Part shown: positions 37,516 through 45,379 of the stretch, one piece after another | Position numbering within the stretch: the stretch's first letter is position 1 | Layout of the letters: each line of letters begins with the position of its first letter | Assembly: GCA_023437225.1 (NCBI GenBank) | Contig: JAEZGS010000004.1 | Span: 23,250 to 87,249, forward strand | DNA length: 64,000 nucleotides | Source of the DNA: Bacteroidota bacterium | GTDB taxonomy: Bacteria > Bacteroidota > Bacteroidia > Chitinophagales > Chitinophagaceae | Direction of reading: 5' to 3' | The notes under the pieces: model-generated | What the model saw: only the letters and a program-made list of their open reading frames with translations | Databases searched by the model: none | What the model was told of the DNA's origin: nothing | Program-made: the position numbers and the translations under genes

Positions 37516-39012
37516 TCACTTAACGATCTTTATTTCATCGATCATATAGGATCTTGATTCCTTTTCATAGTATCCGTAATATTCTTTCCCCCCAAACGAG
37601 AACTGCGTGGAAGCTTTGGCGGTCAGCTCACTATCGCTGATGTAGTTCTTTATTTGCTCATTAACGGAAGTTGATGGTTTTTTGTTCGTGACTTTTAGGG
37701 TCTTTGGATCGATAACCATCTTAAAAGTAGTGGAAGTAAAATATCGGGTGTGCGGGGCAAGCGTAGAACCGTGGCCGGGGCAATAAACCTGCTTGACAAC
37801 GTACTTCGTTACTGGCTGATATCGCCCGTTCTGAAACTCCGTTTGCGTTTTGAAGCCGCTATCATCTCTTACGTGGCCGCCGTGTCCGGCATTCTGCAGT
37901 ACGTCATAAGTACCCACCGTAAGTTCGATCATTCCTGATTTTCCTTTATTGACCATTACACCCTCTGTTCCCTTACTGAATGCACGAAGAACTTTGCTAA
38001 AACTCTCAACAGGTTTTTCACTAACAAACATTCCGTACCGACGTGTATACATTGCATCTGTGGCCAATCGATTGAAGCTCTCGTCATCCTTGATTTCATA
38101 AACATTCAACAACTTTGCAGATAATAAATCATGTACCGACACGCGAATGGTTTTTTTATCGAGGATAACCGAAAACAATTTATCCTCATCCTGGTATGAG
38201 CTGACATACGATTCTGTTTTACTCTCTCCGGTAGTTGTGTTAAATGAAACAAACTGCTCCTTTAATTTGAAGCCTGGAACAGACATCGTTAGTATATGCG
38301 TTGGATTCTCATTGTCGTTAACGACAAAATCAATTCGATCGGGACGGCTGAAAACCTTGCAGGTTGTTACTGCAGAGGACAGTTCAGGTTGCTCCGCATG
38401 GGTGATGGCGTTTGCACCACCTAAATATTGCGATAGTTTATCACGTTTGCGCGAAGCGGTAGCTGGTATGGTAACAGGAATGGATGCTTTTTTTATTACC
38501 CTACGATTGTCTAACGAATATACTATTACCTCATTTTGCTCGTCGTTTGCAAAAAGAGTCAGGAACCGGTTATAGTCGCTGAATGAAGCAATTAGTTTTT
38601 CCCCGCGCCCCTGGCGAAAGAGTTCTTTGCGGTCAACTGATTTTGAATCAAAATCGATGGTCTCGATTTCGTATTTCGATGAGGTACGGAATATGAGCGA
38701 AAAGCGGTTCCCTTCATTGGTTCCACCAACATACTCGGCGTTTTGCCGATCCATAACAGAATTATCGACGTCCCCGGAGATCTTACCAATCACTTTGAAC
38801 TTATTGTTCATCATGATGTAGTCGACCTTCAACATATCTTTTAATACCAGTAAGAAACTCGTATCCGTGGCACCAGGCAGAAAATATGCTTTGAAACTTT
38901 CATCATGGTGCACACCTTTTCTAAACTCACAATCATAAGTGAGCACGCGTTTCTGCGAAAAACCAGAGATGGCTAAAACGGCAAATAAAAAATAGCAGGC
39001 AATACGTTTCAT
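37516..39012 (-). CDS. Secreted protein of unknown function
   Basis: A 498-residue exported protein with a signal peptide (1-19, ending SGFSQ). The mature part reads like repeated beta strands: VLTYDCEFRKGVHHDESFKAYFLPG, then several stretches that could form a beta-propeller-like body (LIASFSDYNRFLTLFANDEQNEVIVYSLDNRRV). I do not recognise a named family. It is flanked by the GH43 gene downstream and the lipoprotein gene, in the same direction but with gaps of about 100 bases on each side. A palindrome lies 27 bases upstream. Confidence 0.7.
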   Translation of the reverse strand: MKRIACYFLFAVLAISGFSQKRVLTYDCEFRKGVHHDESFKAYFLPGATDTSFLLVLKDMLKVDYIMMNNKFKVIGKISGDVDNSVMDRQNAEYVGGTNEGNRFSLIFRTSSKYEIETIDFDSKSVDRKELFRQGRGEKLIASFSDYNRFLTLFANDEQNEVIVYSLDNRRVIKKASIPVTIPATASRKRDKLSQYLGGANAITHAEQPELSSAVTTCKVFSRPDRIDFVVNDNENPTHILTMSVPGFKLKEQFVSFNTTTGESKTESYVSSYQDEDKLFSVILDKKTIRVSVHDLLSAKLLNVYEIKDDESFNRLATDAMYTRRYGMFVSEKPVESFSKVLRAFSKGTEGVMVNKGKSGMIELTVGTYDVLQNAGHGGHVRDDSGFKTQTEFQNGRYQPVTKYVVKQVYCPGHGSTLAPHTRYFTSTTFKMVIDPKTLKVTNKKPSTSVNEQIKNYISDSELTAKASTQFSFGGKEYYGYYEKESRSYMIDEIKIVK

Positions 39013-39038
39013 GCGGTACGATTAAGGACAATGAAACT

Positions 39039-39055
39039 ATTGCATGCCATGCAAT
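39039..39055. promoter_or_regulatory. Palindromic candidate operator
   Basis: ATTGCATG and CATGCAAT form a perfect 8-bp inverted repeat around one base, 27-43 bases upstream of the 39012 start. The size and position suit an operator. No regulator gene is adjacent. Confidence 0.35.
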
Positions 39056-39131
39056 CGAACAATAAGAACTAACGGATAGCAACAACGAAGGGTTTACCTG
39101 TAAAACGTACTAACGCTTTCTCCCTGTCGCG

Positions 39132-40676
39132 CTATTTAAACTGGATCTCAAAATAATTAAATACCCCGGGCGCATCGCCTTTATGCATTAAGCCAGCCCT
39201 GGGACTTCGGTCCCAGGGTGGCAGGAAGTTCCCATCGTAGTACTGCGCACCTGTAGGCAATTCGTTCCACTCGGTTCCCTTTTGCTTCCAATAAAAACGA
39301 AGTTTGTATCCTTCTTCTGCCTGTATCTTCAATTCTACGGGACCAGTTAGCTTCAATTTTTCCTCTTTAATTATCGATAGTTCTCTATCCTTCACTTCCC
39401 ATACACGCACTGTATCATTCACAACACCGATGCCCACGGCCTCACCGACATCACCGTATAATACCAGCCCTTTGAATGAAGCATTCTGACTCATCAATTC
39501 CGTTGTCATTTGATAATCGCTTGCAATTGGCCTAACCGTGAGAACAGTTCCTACAAGATTGTTCTCTTTCGCTTCACCGGACAAATGCAGCGCACCTTTT
39601 TCAATCTTCCACATAGGCGTTGCATTCCTGAAATCCCATTGCCATGATCCGGACAATTGCTTTGATGAAAAATCATCTTTGAATTTCTTATCCATCTTCA
39701 CCTGATCGCCCAATGGCTTGATTGCAGGCCAACCAGTTTCTTTGTTCCATGTCACTTCGCCCAGCATTCCCTGTCTTCCGGTAAACACATCGGCGGTCTT
39801 ATTATATGCATGATACATATAGTAATCTTTCCCCTCTTTGGAAGTAACAATCGTACCATGGCCTGTGCATTTCCATTCATTTGTTTCCGATAACAATGGA
39901 TTGGCTGAATATTTCGTGTATGGTCCCTTAAGCGACGATGCTCTTGCAACTTCAGTTTTGTAGCTGCAACCGCGACCGCAACAATTTCCTGGCGAATAAA
40001 ATATATAATAATATCCATTGCGCTTTACCAGGCATTGACCTTCCAGTCCCAGCTTCGCATCATCTCGCAAAAGCATGAATGGTTCACCTGCTATTCTTAA
40101 TCCGTCATCAGACATTCGTGCGCCTAATATTTCGATGGGTCGCTGATCTAATCCATATGCTTTCCATGTCATGTACAATTGTCCTCCATCTTCTATCACA
40201 AATGGATCGATCGCCTCTTTTCCAAATTCCAAAAGAATACCCTTATCAGTGAAGCCTCTCGAAGGATCTTTCGATGTAGCCACGCCAATGCATGAAATGC
40301 CATCGCTCTTCTTGCGCGCTACATAGTAGAGGTAATAGGTTGCCTTATAATAGAAAAGTTCGGGAGCCCAGAAAGAGCCGGATGTCCATGAAGGCGTTTC
40401 ATTGAACACAAATCCGAGCTGTTTCCATTTGAACAGATCATTCGATTGAAATATCGGAAAATGCGGTGCCCATTCCGATGAAGTGCCCGTTGCATAATAT
40501 ACATTGCCCACGCGAATAACAGAGGGGTCGGCAAAGTCGCCCGGAATCACAGGATGCTCCTGGCTATGTACATCGATTGAAACAAAGATGAGCAGCGATA
40601 ATAAACAAATCGAAACAAAATGTTTCAATGAATTGCGGTAAGAATATTTAATGATTTTCACAATGGGAAGATACAT
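39132..40676 (-). CDS. GH43-family glycoside hydrolase with C-terminal beta-sandwich
   Basis: A 514-residue exported enzyme; the signal peptide ends VDVHSQ (residue 39). The five-blade propeller of GH43 is clear: the base Asp50 is in PGDFADPSVI, the pKa-modulating Asp157 in AIDPFVI, and the acid Glu212 in LGLEGQCLV. Residues about 330-514 are a GH43 C-terminal concanavalin-like domain (FKDDFSSKQLSGSWQWDF). Family members are beta-xylosidases, arabinofuranosidases or galactanases, which fits a rhamnose/arabinose side-chain-degrading locus. The stretch NCCGRGCSYKT carries several cysteines, an unusual insert. It stands apart from the main operons. Confidence 0.9.
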   Translation of the reverse strand: MYLPIVKIIKYSYRNSLKHFVSICLLSLLIFVSIDVHSQEHPVIPGDFADPSVIRVGNVYYATGTSSEWAPHFPIFQSNDLFKWKQLGFVFNETPSWTSGSFWAPELFYYKATYYLYYVARKKSDGISCIGVATSKDPSRGFTDKGILLEFGKEAIDPFVIEDGGQLYMTWKAYGLDQRPIEILGARMSDDGLRIAGEPFMLLRDDAKLGLEGQCLVKRNGYYYIFYSPGNCCGRGCSYKTEVARASSLKGPYTKYSANPLLSETNEWKCTGHGTIVTSKEGKDYYMYHAYNKTADVFTGRQGMLGEVTWNKETGWPAIKPLGDQVKMDKKFKDDFSSKQLSGSWQWDFRNATPMWKIEKGALHLSGEAKENNLVGTVLTVRPIASDYQMTTELMSQNASFKGLVLYGDVGEAVGIGVVNDTVRVWEVKDRELSIIKEEKLKLTGPVELKIQAEEGYKLRFYWKQKGTEWNELPTGAQYYDGNFLPPWDRSPRAGLMHKGDAPGVFNYFEIQFK

Positions 40677-40700
40677 GAAATTGTATGCAGTATATCGCTA

Positions 40701-40919
40701 CTAAAGTATTCCTCCGCCCAGCATCAGTCGGAACATTCCAACAACGATGGCAAGGGTGCATAATCTCTTTCCCGTGCTTGATCTTGTAATTGATGCTATG
40801 ATCAAACTGATAATTGAAAATGGAATTACGATCCAGTTCAACCAACCCAATAATGGGATGAAGGCGATCAACGCACCCAGCAGGGACAGAACACCGAACA
40901 AGACACCGATGATACTCAT
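40701..40919 (-). CDS. Small conserved membrane protein
   Basis: A 72-residue membrane protein with two to three hydrophobic helices (IIGVLFGVLSLLGALIAFIPLLGWLNWIVIPF, SIISLIIASITRS, LCTLAIVVGMFRLMLGGGIL). Proteins of this size and pattern (DUF4190-like) are common across the Bacteroidota. It is a plausible real gene with no informative context. Confidence 0.7.
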   Translation of the reverse strand: MSIIGVLFGVLSLLGALIAFIPLLGWLNWIVIPFSIISLIIASITRSSTGKRLCTLAIVVGMFRLMLGGGIL

Positions 40920-41026
40920 GCTTACGAAAGTACTAAGAAACTTTATTTTTTTGAATCCTACTCAATTCTGAACGAAAGGCCGTTATATTACAGCGATATT
41001 TCTTAACTTAAGTTACAATCAGAATT

Positions 41027-41278
41027 ATGACCGAGGGCAAGCGATATTCATGGAAGATACGCACGATAGACATTGCGTTACTCGCCCTTTCAATCCTCTT
41101 GATATTCCTTCCCACTGAATTAAAGCTAATTCCCATTATCGCCGCAGTGGTTTGGTCAGCGTATGATTATCTCGGCGCCAGCGCCGACGAAAAGCGCGAA
41201 CGACGACGAGTGGTTACTATTGCTACCGTTATGCTGTTTGCAATAATTGCGTTTTTGTATGTCACAATAAGATCATAG
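41027..41278 (+). CDS. Small two-helix membrane protein
   Basis: An 83-residue protein with helices at about 14-30 and 31-46 and another at 64-80. A charged patch (SADEKRERRRVV) lies between the second and third, giving a cytosolic loop. It has a good ATG after an AT-rich leader. No family is recognised. It lies 14 bases before a truncated gene fragment. Confidence 0.55.
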   Translation: MTEGKRYSWKIRTIDIALLALSILLIFLPTELKLIPIIAAVVWSAYDYLGASADEKRERRRVVTIATVMLFAIIAFLYVTIRS

Positions 41279-41292
41279 TTTACCCGATCACC

Positions 41293-41571
41293 GTGTTGGA
41301 AAACGGACAATATAATGTTGCATGGAAGAGCATCCATCTATTACCCGAAGATTTTATCAATGCGGCGAATGATCTAAAAGCGAAACGCGTACTGCCAGTG
41401 CATTCTGCAAAGTTCGTTTTAGCAAGGCATCAGTGGGACGAGCCATTAATCGAAGTAGCGGAATTAAGTAAGTTGGCAAACCTGACCTTAGCTACACCGA
41501 TGATCGGAGAACCCGTCCAACTGAATGATACAGCTCAACAATTCAAACAATGGTGGAAGGGATTGAATTGA
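41293..41571 (+). pseudogene. C-terminal fragment of an MBL-fold metallo-hydrolase
   Basis: This is the last ~90 residues of a UlaG/RomA-type metallo-beta-lactamase-fold hydrolase: LENGQYNVAWKSIHLLPED, then AKRVLPVHSAKFVLARHQWDEPL and ATPMIGEP, which are standard for the C-terminal part of that family. The N-terminal ~270 residues with the zinc-binding HxHxDH are missing, and the fragment starts at GTG only 14 bases after the previous gene. It cannot be catalytic. It looks like a deletion remnant. Confidence 0.75.
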
Positions 41572-41649
41572 TCGCATGCCCTCAGAGATAACCCTTATTG
41601 CAGCATATACTTTGGAAGCATAACTTTAAGATCCCTAAACGAATTTAGT

Positions 41650-42234
41650 ATGAACCGGTTGCTGCTTCTATTCACGTGTGCTGTTTGCATCTTTACATCG
41701 AACAATTTGATGTCGCAACAAAACGCTCGCACGCTGAGAGACAAGGTCTTCGTTAAGACGAATCTCCTGAATCTTACAGCGCTGGGGCCTTCTATTATAG
41801 TCGAAAAAGCAGTAACGCATAACGTCACTATCGAGGCATCGTTTGCTTCCGGAAAATTTGATACGGGAGACCCCGATTATTATAAGTACCGCGGCACCGT
41901 CGTTCGTGCCAAACGATATTTCAGGCCGATCACGCGAGCAAAAGTTTACGGACATTCTAATCTTTATGTTGGCACGCTTGATAGAACCATTAGAGAATCA
42001 GGTTGGGGCGATGGTTGGTTTGCATGGCCCGAAAGATATTTGACCAGCAGTTCCTTTCGTTTCGGAGGTGGTGTTGGGATGACCTACTTTGCCAAAAACA
42101 ACTTAATCCTGGAACTACAAGCAAACGCCGGTTATGGTGCTTACACTTATGTAAACGAACATGGATATAGATACGATGTCCCAGCTGGATACCTGGATGT
42201 TCAGGCTGGGATTAATATTGGGTATGCGTTTTAG
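41650..42234 (+). CDS. DUF3575-like outer membrane beta-barrel protein
   Basis: A 194-residue exported protein with a signal peptide (1-22, ending LMSQQ). The mature sequence (KVFVKTNLLNLTALGPSIIVEKAVTHNVTIEASFASG...) and the terminal strand VQAGINIGYAF suit an eight-stranded barrel of the DUF3575 type. It is convergent with the HNH gene, and the two stops overlap by 4 bases. Confidence 0.75.
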   Translation: MNRLLLLFTCAVCIFTSNNLMSQQNARTLRDKVFVKTNLLNLTALGPSIIVEKAVTHNVTIEASFASGKFDTGDPDYYKYRGTVVRAKRYFRPITRAKVYGHSNLYVGTLDRTIRESGWGDGWFAWPERYLTSSSFRFGGGVGMTYFAKNNLILELQANAGYGAYTYVNEHGYRYDVPAGYLDVQAGINIGYAF

Positions 42235-43034
42235 AGAGAGTTGATCCGCGACTTCAGATACTCAATTGTATATCCTTCTTTCCTTCGGTGCAACATTGCA
42301 TGGCAATTCAGGCAAATCGGTCGTAGGTCGAGGATAGGATCAACACCTTGCGCAACATCGGATTCCGATGATCGCGACAAGTGGTGAACATGAATAAAAT
42401 CTTTACCGATTTCACCATAGTAATTTTCAAAATTGAAGCCGCAAACAACACAGTTGTATCCGTAATGTGATAAGCATACATTACGTGCGTGAGGATTTCG
42501 TTCATATCTCGTTTGCAATACCTGACTTGCCACGCCTTCCTGGAAAGCAACGCTTTCAGCTATGTCCGTCGACTCAAAAGGTTTATGCCTTATATCCTGG
42601 GTAGTTAAGAAATCAAACCAAACTGCTTCGAGTTCATCGGTAAGTTCCGGCCTGATCGCAATACCCGAAGTTTGAGGCATCCATCTTTGGGATGCAAGTC
42701 GGCCCTGCTTTACAATATCTTCGGTAAGAATCGGCTCGAAGTCTGCATTTAAAAGCACATCAAATTCGATCTCTACCTGGTAAATAAGCTTAGGAGCACC
42801 ACTCCAATGTGGTGCAAGAAAAGGTATTGAAGTAATCATACCTGATCCAACGATACCTTTGGGTTCAACCCCCAAACGGATTAGAAAAGCTCTATCGCCC
42901 GGTTGAACCGATCTATAACCGTAACAACTCCATTTTTCACGGGTCTTCCCTATTTCAGCAAGCTCGGCAATGCTTGATTCCAGGGATTTCCAATTCCACT
43001 TTCTGGGATTCCAGGCAAAAAGAAATGTTTTCAT
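42231..43034 (-). CDS. HNH endonuclease with N-terminal EVE-like domain
   Basis: A 267-residue protein. The N-terminal ~130 residues (FLFAWNPRKWNWKSLESS... YGYRSVQPGDRAFLIRLG...) look like a PUA/EVE-type modified-base-recognition domain. The C-terminal HNH domain has CVVCGFNFENYYG, the HNH motif FIHVHHLSR, and ICLNCHAMLHRR with its zinc cysteines. Fusions of this sort are modification-dependent restriction endonucleases (McrA-like) in known examples, so a role in cutting modified invading DNA is likely. The N-terminal assignment is by pattern only. Confidence 0.82.
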   Translation of the reverse strand: MKTFLFAWNPRKWNWKSLESSIAELAEIGKTREKWSCYGYRSVQPGDRAFLIRLGVEPKGIVGSGMITSIPFLAPHWSGAPKLIYQVEIEFDVLLNADFEPILTEDIVKQGRLASQRWMPQTSGIAIRPELTDELEAVWFDFLTTQDIRHKPFESTDIAESVAFQEGVASQVLQTRYERNPHARNVCLSHYGYNCVVCGFNFENYYGEIGKDFIHVHHLSRSSESDVAQGVDPILDLRPICLNCHAMLHRRKEGYTIEYLKSRINSL

Positions 43035-43159
43035 AATCAGGTGAAAAATTAAGTGCCGTTTTATTGTTCAAAACATGCCCGGCCTACCGGCGGAAGGCTC
43101 ATTGAGCACGGCAAAATTTGGTCCCAAAAACTTGCATTATTAGAACCAGGCATTTAAAT

Positions 43160-43180
43160 TGCAACTATATTTTAGTTGCA
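43160..43180. promoter_or_regulatory. Palindromic operator before hicA
   Basis: TGCAACTA and TAGTTGCA form a perfect 8-bp inverted repeat with a 5-base AT spacer, ending 9 bases before the hicA ATG at 43190. HicB antitoxins with a ribbon-helix-helix or HTH tail repress their own operon through sites like this. The site's link to HicB is inferred. Confidence 0.6.
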
Positions 43181-43189
43181 GACGTCCAG

Positions 43190-43453
43190 ATGAGCAGAAT
43201 CAAGAAACTGAAAGAACGGATGTATTCTCTACCTAAGGACTTTACCTGGGATGAGTTAATGGTTGTTCTCTCAAGTTTTGGTTATGAGGAAATAAAGAAA
43301 GGCAAAACAGGAGGTTCACGCAGAAGGTTTAAAGACGCAAACAACAATTTAATACTTCTGCATGAACCACATCCTGGCAAAATTATCAAACCCACCGCCC
43401 TAAAGCTAGTGGTAGAGCATTTGATGAAACAGGAAAATAACGCTAAAAAATAG
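43190..43453 (+). CDS. hicA: HicA-family toxin (type II toxin-antitoxin mRNA interferase)
   Basis: An 87-residue HicA-like toxin. I start at the ATG at 43190 (MSRIKKLKERMYSLPKDFTWDEL), because the longer frame from 43118 would run over the operator. The dsRBD-like HicA fold shows as LMVVLSSFGYEEIKKGKTGGSRRRF, with the conserved GSR/H region, and ILLHEPHPGKIIKPTALKLVVEHL. It cleaves mRNA. hicB follows 63 bases later. The length is at the upper end of the family. Confidence 0.88.
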   Translation: MSRIKKLKERMYSLPKDFTWDELMVVLSSFGYEEIKKGKTGGSRRRFKDANNNLILLHEPHPGKIIKPTALKLVVEHLMKQENNAKK

Positions 43454-43516
43454 CGCATGCCCATATGACATTGATAACTCTGTGTCGAGAATTAATTGAC
43501 CGATCAATCGTGAACC

Positions 43517-43912
43517 ATGAATAACATTATTGAATACAAGGGATATTACGGGTCCGTGGAGTTTAGCGCAGAAGATGATGTTTTTTTTGGAAAGGTAATT
43601 GGGATAAATGACCTCGTTACCTTCGAGGCGCAGTCGACCAAAGGCATTAGAAAGGCTTTTAAAGAAGCGGTAGAAGATTACTTGCAAACATGCGCTTACT
43701 TAGGCAAGCAACCCGATAAGACGTACAAAGGAACTTTTAATGTAAGGGTGCCAGTTGACTTGCATAAACAGGCAGCTATTAGTGCTGCCAGCAACAACCT
43801 GACCTTAAACCAATATGTAAAATTTGCCTTATTATATTTCGTAAAGAATCAAAACGCAATTGCGCCGGAGCTAGAAAAATACAAACATTCAAAAGAAGAG
43901 TTGGCTTGCTAG
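43517..43912 (+). CDS. hicB: HicB-family antitoxin with C-terminal ribbon-helix-helix
   Basis: A 131-residue antitoxin. The HicB fold opens with YKGYYGSVEFSAEDDVFFGKVIGINDLVTFEA and AFKEAVEDYLQTC. A ribbon-helix-helix-like tail (NVRVPVDLHKQAAISAASNNLTLNQYVKFALLYF) is the likely DNA-binding part that represses the operon. The gene order is toxin first, then antitoxin, the usual order for HicAB. The 63-base gap to hicA is wider than usual. Confidence 0.88.
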   Translation: MNNIIEYKGYYGSVEFSAEDDVFFGKVIGINDLVTFEAQSTKGIRKAFKEAVEDYLQTCAYLGKQPDKTYKGTFNVRVPVDLHKQAAISAASNNLTLNQYVKFALLYFVKNQNAIAPELEKYKHSKEELAC

Positions 43913-44004
43913 ACCCGCACAATGGGAAACTCGACACACAAGCTAATTCTCAATTTCCCGGGTAGGCCCGGTCCTAAGCTGCCTTGCCCTCGAAAAAGCA
44001 AACA

Positions 44005-44154
44005 CTAATCGCCGTCGCAAATCTGTTTCAGCCGGCTGAAAATTTTGTTTACTGTTGCTTCGCTTTCCGAGAAGTCGTCCTCATTGAGACGCATTTCAAC
44101 TTTCTTGCTCTTTAAAAGACTTTTAGGGCAGTAGCCATCAAAGTAAATTTCCAT
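44005..44154 (-). pseudogene. Internally deleted paralogue of the gene at 47102-47839
   Basis: The frame begins MEIYFDGYCPKSLLKSKKVE and then EMRLNEDDFSESEAT, nearly matching the first ~35 residues of the 47839 protein (MEIYFDGYCPESLLKGRKVE...). It then jumps straight to VNKIFSRLKQICDG, which matches that protein's last residues (MLAKIFTRLKEIVG). About 195 codons are missing with the frame kept. A nearby ATG at 44190 adds 12 residues but overlaps the gene upstream. Confidence 0.75.
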
Positions 44155-44168
44155 AGCGTGTACATAGT

Positions 44169-44777
44169 TTATTTTGCGGTATACACCCATCTCGTTGGCC
44201 GCTGATTCTTTTCTGCGAAGGAAATGACCTCATGAATCCGTTTTGCCCGTGTTTCTTCACGCTTTGCAAATTTTATCCAATGCAGTATCTGTTTTTTGAG
44301 CGAAGCAGGATAAGATTCAAAGCAACTTCGTGCAATAGCATTTTCATTCAACTTCTGCTTAAGATCCGTGGGAATGGTCAGGTCTTCAACATCATCGAGC
44401 ATCGACCAGGAGCCATTCTTCTTTGCAGCTTCAATGGTCTGCATACCAAGTTCCGTCATACTACCATTTGCGATGAGTCGCTCAATCCTTGCTTTATTCA
44501 CCTTGCTCCAAACACCGTTCGGCTTGCGTTTCGCCATATACTGGTAAACACTTTCCTCATCGCGCTTGACCGCTTTGCTATCGATCCAACCAAAGCACAA
44601 CGCTTCTTCAACCGCCGCTGCATAGTCAACGCTTTTTTTACCGGATACTTTTTTATAGATGATAAGGAATACACTCTTCTTTGTGGTTGCATATTTTTCC
44701 AACCATTTGCGCCACGCCTTGCGATCGCCCGCGTGTATGGCTTCAATGCCGTCTTTCGTTTCGGTAGCGCGACTCAC
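44169..44777 (-). CDS. YdeI/OmpD-associated family protein
   Basis: A 202-residue YdeI/OmpD-associated (OmdA) protein. Typical motifs are IHAGDRKAWRKWLEKYATTKKSVFLIIYKKVSGKKSV near the start and EEALCFGWIDSKAVKRDEESVYQYMAKRKPNGVWSKVNK in the middle. The C-terminal OmdA part reads PASLKKQILHWIKFAKREETRAKRIHEVISFAEKNQRP. Members are soluble proteins of poorly known role. Its 3' end lies 14 bases from the deleted paralogue. Confidence 0.87.
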   Translation of the reverse strand: MSRATETKDGIEAIHAGDRKAWRKWLEKYATTKKSVFLIIYKKVSGKKSVDYAAAVEEALCFGWIDSKAVKRDEESVYQYMAKRKPNGVWSKVNKARIERLIANGSMTELGMQTIEAAKKNGSWSMLDDVEDLTIPTDLKQKLNENAIARSCFESYPASLKKQILHWIKFAKREETRAKRIHEVISFAEKNQRPTRWVYTAK

Positions 44778-44790
44778 AGCTTAGCACGAT

Positions 44791-45354
44791 TTAAAATAAT
44801 TCCTTCGGTATGAACTTCTCCAGCATCGGCTTTTGTCGATCTTCAAGCACTACAAAAGTCCAGCGACGTAAATCTTTTGAATTTGCGATAACTTCTTTTG
44901 TCACGAAGACGGTGTAACTATCAGCATCTGCATCATAAGTCACATTCTTCTCTCCAAAAGTAGATTGAAAGGATTCCATTTCTTCCTCAACGTCCCTCTC
45001 CTCATCGTCTTGTTCCTTGTACCGTATTACCAGATAGTTTGAGTACCTGAACTTTGCATAATGCTCTCCTTTGATCTCCCTGCTATCATCAATTGACACT
45101 ATTTTCGCCTCCTTCATATCAAATTCCAATTGAGGATTGTTGTAAGCATTTTCCATTGCCTGGACGAGGCGTGCTTTCGGAATGATCTTAAACAAGTTTG
45201 GATTTATGTATTCAGCAGAACCGATATAATCTTTGTTTTTCAATGACTCGGTATAACGAAGAAATTGCGCCTGGATGCTGTCTTTGTATTCCTGGGCGTA
45301 AATGTTTGCAGTGCAAACAAACATGAGCAGGACGATGGAAAAAATTCGAAACAT
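44791..45354 (-). CDS. Secreted protein of unknown function
   Basis: A 187-residue exported protein with a signal peptide (1-20, ending NIYAQ). The mature part opens with a helical stretch (EYKDSIQAQFLRYTESLKNKDYIGSAEYINP), then beta-rich sequence (YAKFRYSNYLVIRYKEQDDEE...). The layout resembles small NTF2-like or DUF4864-type exported proteins, but I do not assign a family. It lies 13 bases upstream of the YdeI gene and 25 bases after the GT39 gene in the same direction. Confidence 0.7.
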   Translation of the reverse strand: MFRIFSIVLLMFVCTANIYAQEYKDSIQAQFLRYTESLKNKDYIGSAEYINPNLFKIIPKARLVQAMENAYNNPQLEFDMKEAKIVSIDDSREIKGEHYAKFRYSNYLVIRYKEQDDEERDVEEEMESFQSTFGEKNVTYDADADSYTVFVTKEVIANSKDLRRWTFVVLEDRQKPMLEKFIPKELF

Positions 45355-45379
45355 AGGTTTAGGTTGATCATCAAATTTA

